In this document: piece after piece, positions 23,421 through 37,009 of the stretch
Position numbering within the stretch: position 1 is the first letter of the stretch
Layout: every line of letters starts with the position of its first letter
DNA from: Lithospermum erythrorhizon
Taxonomy: Eukaryota > Streptophyta > Magnoliopsida > Boraginales > Boraginaceae
Direction: 5' to 3'
NCBI GenBank assembly: GCA_019722365.1
Contig: JADFUC010000391.1
Coordinates: 1,302,001 to 1,366,000 of the forward strand
Length of the DNA: 64,000 bases
Program-made: the position numbers and the translations under genes
The notes under the pieces: model-generated
Database searches by the model: none
What the model was told of the DNA's origin: nothing
The model's input: only the letters and a program-made list of their open reading frames with translations

Positions 23421-26400
23421 CCACTACAAGTCATGGTACTAGGATAAAATATCACAAGAGAAAACAGAACAATATTGTTTACCTTAAATTGGTTAGCAAA
23501 GTTGAAAGAACTTGATTGATTTTCAATGAGTTAGGTAATAGCTATTTATAGAGTTTTTAGAATTCCTAATACATTGAACTTATTAGTTCAATAATGTTAT
23601 TGTTGTAATGACCAACCTAAAACCACTAATAATGATAATTCTGATTTATGTATAATTAGTATGATTATAATATTTATCATTATTTCTTTCTTTTTGAAGA
23701 GATCGATATGATGGTTATATTCTTATGCTCCAAATAACATTCTAATTTTGAATATATGGGTTAATAACTATTTATAGGATTTAAAAAAAATTCAACATAT
23801 TTAATTTATTAGTCAAGGATGTTATATTGTTGTAATGGAGAACCTAAAATTATTATTAATGATAATGATAATTTTATTTATAACTAATATGATTATAATA
23901 GTTATCGTTATTTATTTCACAATTAAGAGATACGTAACTTCGCAATATGCGTTCGACTAATATTACAATTTTGAATGTATTAAATAGATTGTAATCATAT
24001 TTTTACGATTCAAATTTATAGTTATTTTTATATATCTCATTGAATAATTTTCTTGAGCAATGCATTCCTAAAATATTCATATTTCAATAAAATATGCCAT
24101 CTATTATTCTAGTTTATTATTACGAACATCACACAAAATTTTATGAGACGTTGTCATAGTTTATATGTATGATTTTCTTAAAATATGTAAATTGAAATAT
24201 GCAATTTAATATCTTATTTTATGCTTCCGGAATTGGTTCATCTTAATTTTTTAACCCTCCAATTCTCTCAAGTTTTTATCGTAACCGTTAAAATCTTAAT
24301 CACATCCGTTGATTTGAAACGTGACAATTTTGTAATGTAATAACTTTCTTTATGTTTTACTATAACTTGAGATAATTAGAGGAGATAATTAGAGAGGATA
24401 TTACTCCGTATTCCTCTTGTAGCACTTTTAAAGCCCAAATATTGAAAATAATAAAATGGGAAAAGAGATCATATTCTCGTAAATCAATTTGTATCTAAAT
24501 GTATATATTTTATCTTGATTTTTTGTGGTTTTATTTATTACATATATTTATACATACTTCTTAGAAGTTTTGTTTTTGTTCAACATTTTCATATATTAAT
24601 AACTATGAGAAACACATTATTGTTAATCATGTTGAATCCAAACAACTAACTTTTAAAAATTATATAAAAATAAAAAATCTATTAAGAGAGAAACTTTTGA
24701 AAACTGTTTATTAGTATATATACATATATCATATGCATAAGTGTTCCCTTAATTTGTATAACATAAAAATTTCAAATATAAGCTTCTATGTATAAGTTTA
24801 CTCAAATATTTTTTTGAAAAAAAATAGTTGAGGTAAATTTTCGTCTTTCAACAAATTTTAAGTAATAGATATGTGATAATTTGTTAACGTACTCTTATTT
24901 CAAAAAAAATATATTTTACTTTCTTATTATACTTATATGGATATAATCTGTTTATCAAAAAAAAAATATAGATATAATCTAATGAACCATAGTCACATAA
25001 AATCTTAGACTGTAATAAAATGTGTAAGAGAATAACGTAACAATAACAACTAAATTTAAGTTTTTCATTTTAAAAAAACATACACCATGTTACAATAAAA
25101 AGAAAAATATTATAGAAATTATATTAATTTTTTGATACTGTTATTACTGATATAGCACTAGATGCGTCTTTAACCACTTGCGTACGATGTATAAGAGAAA
25201 CACACATGTTATTCAATTATACTAAAACTTGATAGACAACGTAAACTTAAAAGGTCTAATTCATAACTTTTTTCTTTATTTTTTTTTAAAAAATCTATGC
25301 TTCTGATGAGAATTGAACCCAGAACCTCTAATTCATAACTTAATAGTATTTGTTATTGTGGCAAAGGAATAACTCTTAAGGAGATTTTTGTTCTGACCCA
25401 GAATTTAGCATCGTTACTAACGTTAGGGTTGAAGTAGTTGATAAAATTAGTACTGCTTTGGAGCAACTGCATCAATAATATTACAAGGGGTTAAATAGAT
25501 TAGGTAATAGATTTGGATCCAAGTTACTTGTGATATTTATCGTTAACTGTAACTTGAAGAGATATGGCAGTGATATTCTTACGTTCCAAATAACATTCCA
25601 ATTTTGAACTTATCAAATAGATTAGGTCAGTTGTGTGTGACTTTAACTTTCATTTTTCTTCATGGTACTAAGATAAAATCTCAAAATAAAAAAAATATTT
25701 TTTTTTATATTGAAATGATTAGCTAAAATGAAAGGATGTGATTAATATTTAATGTTCCAAGTAATAGTTGTTTATTTTAATTTTAGAATTCTCAACACAT
25801 TTAATTTATTAGTCCAACAATGTTATTATTGTAATGGAGAACCTAAAAGAATTATTTATAATAATTATAATTTTATTTATAACTAATATGATCATACTGG
25901 TTATCGTTATTTATTTTTCAATTAAGAGATATATAACTATATTTATACAATCCAAATAATATTACAATTCTGAAATATGTAAATTGACGTCTTAATTATA
26001 TATATTTATCAAAGACGTCTTATTTATATATGTGTTGTGTAAAGTGAGCTAAGTTAAAAAATATGCACACTTCTTTTTATTTGTTTAACTCAATTTAATC
26101 AATTTTTTTTGTAGATTTAACTATTCAAATCTTAAGTATATTACAAATATAATCACTTGAATATGAGAAAAGAAAATTCAAATTTATTTCATTGATGTAT
26201 AATAGTTTTAATGTATTTTATGTTTGACAAGATTTCTTCGATTAAAACCAAAGTAAAAGAGCAAAACAATTAAATTAATAATAAAAACTCAACTTATTCA
26301 TTTTTTTTCTCAATATATCCGAGTTTGTATGGAAAAAGGAGGAAGGAAAAAAGATAGTTATACTTAAATTAATTAAAAATTCACTGTTTACGTATTCCTC

Positions 26401-27861
26401 TTATATTTCTCTTAATGTTTTAAAAAATAACAATGAAAAAGAAAATTGTACTCCCTTACAAATTCTGAATTTCTATCTCTTTATAAGATATGTATATATA
26501 TTACTTTCAATTTTAGGTGATTTTTTATTTTACTTTTAAATATACTTTTTAAAATTTTGATTTTTGTTCGCTACCATCTTGTAAGAATAACTATGAAAAA
26601 CACATAATTGGTAATCATTTTGAATTCAAATAATTATTAATGAAAAAGCCTGTTTGAGTGGAAATAATTTATTTGGAAATAATTTATTTGATTTGACTAG
26701 TTTTTCAAATTTGTAGCATCATTACCGAGGTGTTGTTGAGTCTATTAATTTAATTTTACTAGTCTATCTTTAAGGTCAAGAATATGAAGAGATATGTTCT
26801 TCTCATGGTATCAATTTATTGAAGAGCATTATTGTTACACATGAAACTTTATTGAAGAGTATTATTGCTGAACATGATATATTTGTTATCGCTCAGTTTG
26901 ATACGAGGACACATGCATATTGTAGTGTAAATAAAGGAAAAAAACTCCATTGCCTTGAAACAATTGTTATGTTTTTAAATCTTGATGATTGAACTTTCAA
27001 ATTGAACGCATGTATATATTATATATGATGTATGATATGCGAAGTATATTGATGTACAATGTTTTTAATGAATTTTACTTTGGACATGATAATTTCGACT
27101 TAAACCTAAATCAACATCTTTATATATGTTAAAGATTAGAGATAACTATGCTTATTTAGATTAGGGAAAAAAGCATATATACCCCTAATATTTATTACAA
27201 AAAGTACATATACCCTTCTAATATGAAAATACAAATATTTACCAATATAATTTAGATAAAATATACAAAGGTTTTACTTCTATCGTATGTCAGGACTTTG
27301 GTGAGTCCATAAATTTAACCGAGGGGGTGGAATTCCTATTGATAAAAATCACTACAATATTTCATAATCCACCTCAAATCCAAATGACATTCAATTCGCT
27401 ACATCAACTTGGTTGAGGTTGAGTGGGCCAGTATTTAATACTCAGTTTAGAAATAAATGATTAATTTAGATAAAGTGGTTATTAAGGAATTGAAAGGTAC
27501 ATTGAGATTGTAAAAATTTACGTGAAAATATAAAAACTACATTGGAATTATGAAAACAATCAAATATTATGAAAAAAGTAAAAAAATTAGATGATTATGT
27601 ATTTTGAAATGGAAAGAAGTAGCTAGTGTAAATTCAGTGTAAAAATTTAGTAGTTACCGAGTATTTAGATTAAGATTATGATCTACCATATGTATGCTAA
27701 CATGACAAAAAGCATAACAACCTATTTGCATCTAAAATCTCAATCAAGCTAAATATATGGTTGGTTTTCCAGCCGATTTCCATAATCTAAAACCATGAAA
27801 TAAATGCCCTTTTACTTAATGCATGAACAAAAAGAATAAAATTAAATGAGCATTAACCTTT

Positions 27862-28678
27862 TGTTAGGAATCTTACATTATTATTATTATTGATAAATAT
27901 ATAAAATGACAATGGTGGGTTACAGATCCGGGGATCACACTGACGAGTTTTAACCCAGTAATTAAGGATAATTGTGGTATCATCGATTCCACTAATTACT
28001 GAATCGTCGGGATTGATGTAAATAATTGAGGACATGACAATAACGAAAGAATAAATTACGGAAATAAATAACACAGAATTTACCACGGTTTACCCTCGAT
28101 GTGAAAGCTAATCCGACTGTTGCGGATCCATTTAATAACCGGAAGAATTGTTACGTAACTTCGAGAACCACTGTTCTACCCGTCTAGCCGATTGATGTGT
28201 TAATGCGAGCTCAAATCTTTTTAGAAAGCAAGATATCTCGATTGGGTGTTTTCTAGACATAGAAACACCGATTCCTGAGCCTACCGTATGAACTCTCTTG
28301 AATCTACCATTGAACTATGGTTGATCGCCACTTTTTATGAGATGGTGTTTCCACACATATAAGAGGAGCTAAATAATACTCATATATACTTAGGCTAAAA
28401 GATCACCAGGTTTAAAACCTAAACCGAATAGGAAAACTGGGCAGACCTGCTTGCCCTCAAATAAAATTTTCAAAGCACATTGTCGGAGGCCCAGAGTCGG
28501 GACTTTTGCTCCACCGGACACGCTCCCAAAGTCTGCTTGCCTCAAAGCTCGAGATCCCGGGACTTGGGTGGGACTCCAATCTGACTCCCCCCTCATTTGG
28601 CGACTAATTTTGAGCTTCAAGCTTGGCGCCTTTTTAAGCCCATTGATATTTTAATATATGGTGTACAAAGTAAGAAAC
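27862..28678. mobile_element. Probable solo LTR, present only in copy 1
   Basis: Comparison with copy 2 (about 62055-62085) shows some 800 extra bases here. The insertion starts TGTTAGGAATC at 27862 and ends near AAGAAACA at about 28678, the TG...CA form of an LTR. It contains ACACAGAATTTACCACGG, a phrase like those found near the transcript start of many plant Copia LTRs. No internal coding region and no clear target duplication were found, so the exact ends are uncertain. Confidence 0.45.
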
Positions 28679-29211
28679 AAAAGAAGACATGAAAAATTTG
28701 TAATATAAGTTCCGATCAAACAATAATGGTAAAACTACACAATTGCCACTTATTATTGGTAGTATCTTGTTGGGTTTTTTTCTTATTAATGATAAACATT
28801 ATAAATTACATATGATATCAAATTTTAATCAAATTCTAAACTTCTGACCGAATTAAGCAAATAAATAAACAACTTCATCTTTTCTACGAAGTATCTGGCA
28901 TATTGTTATTTTTCGCTTGGATATTACACTAGTCCAATAAAATGACGAAACCAAAAGTAGTTATTGTAACTACGTGTTGTTATCGGATTCAATCCCGATG
29001 CAGTATCGGGTAAAAATAATTGGAACCCATAACTATTACGGATGGGTCAGTCCGAATTATCGAGAGAAAAAAGTTGGACGGGGACGGGTCGATTTCTTAC
29101 CGGGTGGATACTAGGTCGGTTGGGTCACAGTTTTCCGATTAGATTACCATGTGGTATTCAAAATTTTGGATGTTATGGTCCATAATTTTGGGTATTATTA
29201 CGATTTGGGGG

Positions 29212-32200
29212 TGGTTAGTACCATAAAATAAATCCTCAGGAGTTGAACATAAAACTGTCAACATTTAAATTATCCATGAACTAATTATCGTTTAGTTGCC
29301 ACTTGAAACTAACATTATCATTTCATATTGCCTATAAAGGCCTCAATTTTTGACATTAATAACGAGGCAGCCAGAGAACTTAAACTTGAAATAACATTAA
29401 CAGAGTTTGATATTGAATTTTATTTTGAATAATTAAAGTTATAGCTATTTTAATAAAACTTAAAGTATCAAAAATAATTTTTAAAAAAATGAAAAATCCT
29501 TCACTGGGCCCCAAAACCCCTTCCCGTATTGACCCCGCTTCCATTTAACCATGTATTGTAACGACCAGCAGGTGAGGCATACAAGTGAGTCATTAAAATC
29601 GAACACCGAGTCGCTTGGCAAATGGGCCTTCGATTTAAAAAGCATAGTCGTTTCATCCAAAAATGTGATCCGCAATTAAGTTTCCCCAATCAACGGTTTA
29701 AAGAACTGCATCCATGGTGATACTCGAAATAGCCAGAGCTATATATATACTACTTGCTCCCAAAATAAAGTAATGCACGGCAGGCTACAACGGATAATCA
29801 AAATAACATTATCCACGAATCTGAAATATTCACCGGCCAAAGGCTAAAATTTAGAAAATACAGCGGTTGACAACACATCAAAATGAGGCTGTGAGGATCA
29901 CCGGCCGCCCGATGCTCACTAGCCACTCGGAACAAACTCTCAACTGACCTCTTGGCTCAGCTATGGCTGTCGACACAGCACCAGATAGAAAATGCGCCCG
30001 TAGCGAAGAGTGTAAGCATGAGAAGCTTAGTGAAATAACACGGGGGGTGAACACCAGCAAGCGAGATGAGTCGAGAATTTTTATGGTCAAATATGAATAA
30101 TATACCATATATAAGATTTAATCGGGTCATCTGATAAGGTTTGAAGATTTGGGCATGTGTTAAGATATAATAGAAGATACCGATAAAGCATGTCCTTTGA
30201 ATGAAATCCGCAGGGGCTTCGGCATCGACTATAAATCTAGTCATCGCCTCATCTACCGTATCTCCACGCAGTATACCAACTGGTTCGCGTATACTCGATC
30301 CGTCTGCGGGAATGGATCGACCGCTAATAAACACCCATTTCTTATACGAGAAGTATAAGGCGAACCCCTTATGTTATACCGTAGTATAGGGCCACGTCGG
30401 CTTGATAAACAAAGTGATCAAAGACTCTACGCTCTTATCACAGAGAGTATAAGGCCAAACCCCGCTTTCTTATTTATCTACCGTATTATAGATTTTCGAC
30501 AATCTTGCCTTGGCCAAAGCGTCAAAAGAAATTCATTACCGCTCTTATACCGAAGTATAAGGCCAAACGTAGCCTCTGCGAGTAGTATAGGGCCCGATAG
30601 CGTCACGCTCCATAACGAGGGAAGGAGGTCGCTAATCTATTAATCCCGATACATGGGTGCTTGCGATCTTTCGAGGCACCGAACTTCATGCATAACCCAA
30701 ACAACTACTCTACTCCCCGAAGCGATATTACGGTAGCGCATTCCTGACGTCCCTTGATCGTAAATCGATCCACGATCGGCCAGGCAAGACCGCGAACATA
30801 TCAAAGTGCCGATGAGGCCACATAATATAACAAATCTTAGTCGAATACGAAATTCGAGGAATATAAGTTGGGAGTTCAGTATTAACACCTCCAGTGATGC
30901 CGGGCGCCATGAAGCTTGCCCAATCCATTAACCACGACAATTACATGTATATCATTCTACGTAATCATAACAATGACATGTACATCGTTCTCACGTAATC
31001 GCGCCCGCGTAACGTGTATGCTCATATGTAAATCGAGTAAGTCGTAAAGTAACGCAGTGAGATAAGTACTACTTTCTGCTTATTGCAAAACATATGAAAA
31101 CGTCGAGGTAGCGCCACTTTTCCACGATCAACGCCCTAACAAAATACCCACAGAAAGTATAGTCACAAAAACCTAATTCACTATCTTAGGCGTTCTAGAG
31201 GATACATAAACTAGTGCTTAGGGAGGCTATTTCTAAATGAATTACAGCTTGGCGGATGAAAAAGCCTTAATTATAATCCCATGGATACTTGTGTCGATCC
31301 CCGCTAAATTCCAAATATGCTTTAAAACAAATCAACTTATAAGTCATTACAGTGTCGTGAGTCCGTAATTAACAATCTATACTCCGAAATATCAGTACCA
31401 AAAACTTTCTGACTTAGAATTTTGGCTTTTTGTATGCTTGGCTGGCTTTAATAAAATTTTTAAATCGCGATTTAACGTCATAACAACTATAATAAGATCC
31501 CACGATATAACCTCACCCCGCATTTAAAGTTTTAGAAAAATATCAACCTAAAAGTCAACGAAAACCTAAAAAGTCAACTAAGCCATGCCTTACAAATGCT
31601 TGAATTAAATGCGACATATCGTTTATAGAACCCGCTAACTTGACTAAGATTTATCATAAAAATTCAATTGTCTTAAAGTCAACTAAAAGTCAACTATCAC
31701 CGAGCAAGAAATAATACCGAAGAACTTGAAATTTCTTACCTTAACTTTCGAGAGAATGATGATATGATATTACAAGCGGTTTTTGAGTTTGAGCGTGATG
31801 AAGAGAGAGAGAAATGGAAAAAATGTTCAAGGGGAGAGGAAGTATCTACGCTTTAAAATGGAACAAAGTGCAAATGGTGAAGTGTTTGAGTGAGTGTGGA
31901 GGATAGGCTTTGCAAGATATTTATAGGTAGGTCGGATTGGGTTTTGGTTAAATTCTAATTTTAAATCTCTCCCAAAACCCGATTTCAAAGATAAATTCTT
32001 CCCATGAAAAACACTACTAATTATAAGTAAATTCGGCTCAAAATTTTCTGAGAAACCAATATTTATCTATAGAAAAAATTATACTATTCCCGGGTCCGAC
32101 ATGATCAAATTTAATACCGCGCGTATTTGAAAAACTTAGCTAGTTTATGTATCTACTTTCGCTTATTTGATCACACATGATAAAGGAAAGTTTTCATTTT

Positions 32201-32482
32201 AAAAAATATTTTTGATACTTTAAGTTTTTGAAATTGATCTGTAACTTTAATTATTCAAAATTTACCCCAAATATCTAATTGTGAATGTTATTCCAAAATT
32301 TTCCTTGTGTTACCTGTTTTTAATTGTCAAAATTTGGGGAGTCGGTGAAATGATAGTGTTAGTTTAGGGGAAGCGTCACGAAATGATAGTTAGTCCAGGG
32401 AGTAATTTGAAAGGTAGAAAAGTTTAGGGGGCAATTTAAAATATTAATAATAGTTTAGGGGCTATATTAAAATAAGCCTCAA
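29212..32482. mobile_element. Long-terminal-inverted-repeat (Mutator-like) element with internal Gypsy-type LTR
   Basis: The outer 270 or so bases on each side are inverted copies. ATTTTGAATAATTAAAGTTA and AACTTAAAGTATCAAAAATA near 29425-29475 match the reverse complement of 32200-32265, and AAACTAACATTATCATTTC near 29305 matches the reverse complement of about 32345. The ends are AT-rich with CCCCTAAACT-type motifs, as in many plant Mutator-like elements. Copy 2 lacks the element (about 62580-63120). No transposase was recognised. The interior is GC-richer and carries a Gypsy-type LTR on the minus strand. Exact ends and the target duplication could not be fixed. Confidence 0.7.
29560..32090 (-). 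mobile_element. Gypsy-type LTR (solo or partial), minus strand
   Basis: On the minus strand a TATAAATA box (about 31919-31926) is followed by a CTCTCTCTCTTCAT leader, several GTTGACTTTTAG motifs and a long GC-richer tail. The tail contains GTATGCATGAAGTTCGGTGC-like text near 30670-30710 and five GTATAAGGCC/GTATAGGGCC motifs at 30351-30600. This combination is familiar from long LTRs of plant chromovirus-type Gypsy elements. No gag-pol is present. Boundaries are approximate. Confidence 0.5.
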
Positions 32483-32999
32483 ATCTTCAATATAACTCAA
32501 TTAGCGTTTAAGGTTATTTAAAATACAAAAGATTTTAGCCGACGATTCTTTTATTCCTCAACTTATTAACACATAAAAAAAATTATATCAACAAATTTGT
32601 TACTCCATATTAAAAATATTTACATAATACAATACTATTTTATTAATATATCAAAATATTAAAAGTTATTCAAAATCAATTTATTTATGTCAAAAGTCGA
32701 AAACGTCAATTATAATGAATCCTCATGCCCAAATCCTCATGCCCAATTCTTGAACTCAAGGGTTTAACTATTCAGCCTCTATTCTCCTTCTTTATCTCAA
32801 CACTTGTGAATTTATTTATATATCAAAATTTATTATGCAAAACTTTGCATAATTCACAATAAATAAAGATTCAATTTTTAGTCAATAAATCTAAGGTAAA
32901 TTAATTTTCAAACGATACCAAAGTTTTAACATTTGTTATCGCAAGTTTGAGTTGAAGCTCATCTTTAATAGTGGTTTTTTATGGTGGTGAAGATATTGT

Positions 33000-33560
33000 T
33001 CCTAGAGAAAAGTTATGCTTCTAACTTTTCAAGTCAAGATTGGTAAATTCAGGGATGCTAAAGTTGAGCCCTATAATCAGTGTGTAGTTTTTTTTTTTTG
33101 CCACTTTGACATCTTGTTTTATATCTTCATTTTGTCACAGTTTGTTTCCCACTGGTTCATTCTCTTTTTAATTAAATAAGAAATTAAATCTCAGTTTCTT
33201 GCATGTGTTTCGCATACGTCAGAATATTGATTTTCAAATATTATAAATTAAAAGTAATTATATTATTAAAATGTTAGGGACCGTGGAAGTATTTACCTTC
33301 TTGAGGGCCGAATTTTATGACGTTATAAGCTTAGAAACCAACAATACTTAAAAATTATATTTTGGCCCAAAAATAAAGGCAAAACCGTTAAGAAATTATA
33401 ACGGAGGGCTAATTCAAGGCAATTTGCGCCGTGCACTTGGGGAACCATTTGCTCAACGGTCTTTCACTAGGCTGGCTACTTGACGGACAGCCCTTCTTTA
33501 AGGACCCCGTTCGGCCCGATTCCCTCTGTCGGTGATTAGGTCCTTCACCCATGTGACATA
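33000..33560. other. Spacer between the two block copies
   Basis: AT-rich sequence runs to about 33285, then a GC-richer stretch (33290-33545) that resembles decayed retroelement sequence but is not assigned. No gene is seen. Confidence 0.4.
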
Positions 33561-33854
33561 TTTCATATGATGAAATTCGCATGAATTTTTAAACTGAATC
33601 AAGTATTCTTTCACATTCATCATTTGATTACTTTCATTCATATGAATACATCGCAATTAATAGCTTCGTTGTTGGGGGTTTTGAATCAGTGACATTTACT
33701 CTTTGTCTTATGATTATATATAATAATCCATGAGAGAAGCGATCATTAATTCAACCTAAATACTGATTTCGCCAATAACGAGTAAACGAGACAATTCTAA
33801 ACTATTTTATGTTATCATAACATTGACCCGCCTTGGTCGGTGTATTGGATTTGA

Positions 33855-34520
33855 TGTTGGCGCCATGGCCATGATCTTTCAATGAAGTTTTTGTCTACAT
33901 TTCCGTGCTCCTTTGAAACTTACGATCATCCTTTGGCTGCAGAATACCCAGTCATTGGCGCTTAACAATGGAGTTACTTGCCGGGATGAGAGCCGGAAAA
34001 GAAGATGCATCTTGATGGTATGAGTAGTGCTCATCGAATGCATCATAGGCAATATCACCTTGCTTGCACATTTTTGCGGTCAAGATTATTGACCTCCCGA
34101 GCTTAAATACTCGGCACGTCTCGTTGAGCAGCGAGGCTGGCAATCCGGAGCACTATCAGTGTGAGGGAATTAAAGAGGTGGCTCATGGAAGGCCTCGGGG
34201 TGTCACAGCTTTTGGCGCGACTTAGTTTTCATGAGTTAGGACTTTTCTAATACATTTTGTAACGCCCATTAGAATTAAGTGCGATTTGATAGTTGATGAA
34301 TTTGGCGCCATGACCATCACCCAGTGCTCCGAGGTTTTGTCTCCTTTCATTGCTCATTTGAGAAGCTTACGTGTGTCGCCCCGTCACAAAGTCACGGGTC
34401 ATTAGCTTATGATAGGTTCTTTATAGGATGACAGGAAAGAAGATGCATCTTGATGGTATGAGTAATCATAGATCGACTCGTATCCAAACATATCAAACAT
34501 TTTGCGGTCGGGTATTAGTA
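33855..34520. repeat. Direct repeat pair inserted in copy 2
   Basis: GGCGCCATGGCCATGATC..GAAACTTACG (about 33859-33924) and AGAAGATGCATCTTGATGGT..TTTTGCGGTC (33999-34082) recur as GGCGCCATGACCATCACC..GAAGCTTACG (about 34302-34371) and AGAAGATGCATCTTGATGGT..TTTTGCGGTC (34438-34510). The pair is 440 bases apart and absent from copy 1. It could be the terminal repeats of a small retroelement or a tandem duplication inside an older insertion. Confidence 0.65.
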
Positions 34521-34622
34521 CTAATTTGAGTATTTCCAAAATATCAATATTTTGAAGTAAATAAATTTATGCTATCACTAGTTCCAATTCTAAACTATTT
34601 TATCATTATACTAAATTTTTAA

Positions 34623-34797
34623 TGGTTTTTTTAATATGTGTCTAAGGACACAGGTTAAGGTGATAATTAAGAAAAATATTTGATACAAAATTTACATCTG
34701 AATTTTGATATGAAAATATTTATTAAATATATTTCCTTATTATTTTCAATTTTATTTCTTAACATGTGCCCTTAAGGCACATATTAGAAAAACCGTA
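34623..34797. mobile_element. 175-bp MITE with 29-bp inverted ends
   Basis: The left end GGTTTTTTTAATATGTGTC is the near-perfect reverse complement of the right end (GGCACATATTAGAAAAACC); homology runs about 29 bases. TTTTTAA flanks both sides (34616-34622 and 34798-34804). Copy 1 has a single uninterrupted version of this site (AAATTTTCAAAGCTAG at about 21588), which confirms an insertion. The element has no coding capacity. Confidence 0.85.
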
Positions 34798-35117
34798 TTT
34801 TTAAAGCTAGTAATGTTATTACATATAAATTTATTTAACTATTCTTCACTTCCAAATATTCAAATGAACTATAACTGATTCAATGGTTTCAGGTTTTTAC
34901 ATATTATACGCTATTGAATTAGACAAATTATATTATGTTACACTCTTTTTGGTGGTGTCTCTTGATAAGGTCAATAATATGAAATAGTTATGCTTATGTA
35001 GATTAATTAGAACTTACTATGGTTATGCCTCTTATATTTTTTTTAAAATTCAAAAAAATGGCAATAAATAAGAAGATGCTAGTATTGTCTCATGTTATTT
35101 AAGTTTCTAACTTCTTA

Positions 35118-35120
<3 letters not shown>

Positions 35121-35158
<38 letters not shown>

Positions 35159-35180
35159 ATATAGCTATATATATATATAC
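35121..35180. repeat. (TA)n microsatellite, interrupted
   Basis: Long TA runs are broken by a TCTCATATAGC segment. It lies within copy 2. Confidence 0.9.
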
Positions 35181-37009
35181 TTTGATTTTTTATTTTATTA
35201 ATTATTCTCTATTGCGTTTAAAAGTTGGATTTTTATTCGCCAATTTCATGTAAGAATAACTATCAAAAACACATTATCGTATGTAAGCATTTTGAATCCA
35301 AACAACTATTAATGAAAAAAATTAGCTCAAAGGAAATAATTTATTTGGGTTTTTTAGTTTTTCTAAGTTTTTGACGCCATTATCGAGGAGTTGATTTTAT
35401 TTATTTATTTTTTACTAGTTTTACTTTTATGCCTTTATGAATCGTTGTCATACAGTGAGGTCAAGAAGATGAAGATATCAATACTAATTATGGTTTATAT
35501 TTATTGACGAGTCATTGATACACATATAACTTTATATTAAAGATTATTATTGCTAATCATGAAACTCAAATATATTACCTCGCTCTTTTAGTTTCGTAAA
35601 TGAATACATGCATATTGGGTATGCTTTACGACTTGGTTCCTGTTAAGTTCCTTTAAGTTTTGATCTCAAGTATTAAAATCTTAAAACAATCATTAATTTA
35701 AAATGTGACAATTTTGTGATGTAACAAATTTTGTTATTTTTTACTATAGTTTGAGACAATTGGAGAGATCTTACTTTGTATTCCTCTTGTAATTTTTTTT
35801 AAACTTAAAAGTTAAGAAATCAAATGGAAAGTAATCTTATTCTATATCGTCAATTTTTTTTTTTCTACTCAATGTACATAATTTCATCTTGATTTTTTGA
35901 GGTTTTGACTTTATTATACATTTAAATACTCCTTACAAGTTTGGTTTTTGTTCGTTTCGCTTATATTAACGCTTCACGGAAACATATTATTATTAACGTG
36001 TTGAATCCAAGCCATTATATTTTTCTAAATTATTTGGATCGACACGGTTAGCGATTATATTTTTTGAATCAAGACGATACTTGAGCGATTATATTGTTAA
36101 ACCTTGAAAGCTGGCATTATTATATACACATAATCATGACAAAGTGTTGCCATAGTTTATGGCTAAAAATTTCAAAATAAGTTAACTCAGTTTAAGTCTT
36201 TCAAAACAAATTTTGAAATACTAACTAATAATGATAACTTGTTAACTTTACTCATAACAATTTGCCTTTTACTTTATCTTATGCTTGCTCACTTATATGA
36301 ATATAATCTAATACTCACTTCATTTTATTAGTCATATATAAAAAATCTTTGCTTTCTGCCTGATGATTAACTTTTCAATGTAATTTTTGTTTAATTTTAA
36401 GAAATATTGACATCATTTGCTTTGCCTCCTAGTATTTTTTTTTAAATGGGTTCCATAATTTTTATGCCATAAGCCAAACTAGTAAAATTCCACAATTCAG
36501 TATAATAAAACACAAGTAAACTACTAAAACGAAGGGAGTAAACCAAAAGTAGTCACATAATCTAAGGCGTAATAAAATGTAAAAGGGAGGCATGTACAAT
36601 ATCAGTAGATTTCGGTTTGGTAAGTAATATAAATGTTACAAATCAAAGAGAGATGATATTTATAGAAATTATACTATTTTTTTTGAATAAACTCTTATTT
36701 ATTATAAGCAGAACTCATACCCATTTTTGGCTTAGTAGCAATACCCATATTGTAAGAAAATACATATGAACTTCAGTGCAAAACTTAGACGTTGATTGCC
36801 CAGTGGGGAGATTTTGTTCATTGGGATTAAGTTAGTAGAATTAAAACCACTAGGACCCCGGCGCCCGTCAATGTGCTAAGTTAATAGATTAGGTACGCAG
36901 AGGATCAAATGGTAGAGCGTTTTTGAGTGCAGTGTCCTATTCCACCAATTGATTGTGGAAAGAAGTAAAATTGAGTAACACCTTCTCTAGCATTGTTGTT
37001 AGCTTCAAA

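Larger units (their letters stand above)
21290..33000. repeat. Copy 1 of a large diverged tandem duplication
   Basis: This gene-poor AT-rich block matches, in the same order and orientation, segments of 33560-63450. Examples: 21461-21700 with 33780-34900; 22000-22600 with 35230-35800; 22980-23580 with 37050-37660; 25690-26060 with 37860-38410; 26930-27010 with 47840-47910; 27690-27800 with 53470-53580; 27790-27850 with 61990-62050; 28690-28960 with 62090-62340; 32720-32880 with 63270-63425. Within copy 1, 22355-22600 is itself repeated at 24230-24450. No intact gene lies inside; old insertions are listed separately. Confidence 0.8.

Noticed and set aside
28390..28654. Overlapping open frames on both strands in a GC-richer patch
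   Set aside because: They fall inside the probable solo LTR and have no recognisable protein motif.
30351..30600. Five GTATAAGGCC/GTATAGGGCC motifs that could suggest a spaced-repeat (CRISPR-like) array
   Set aside because: The motifs are short, imperfect and irregularly spaced (about 29 to 106 bases), and lie inside a Gypsy-type LTR of a plant genome.
36890..36965. tRNA-like phrase GATCAAATGGTAGAGCG
   Set aside because: No B box or foldable tRNA follows; at most a decayed tRNA-derived repeat.
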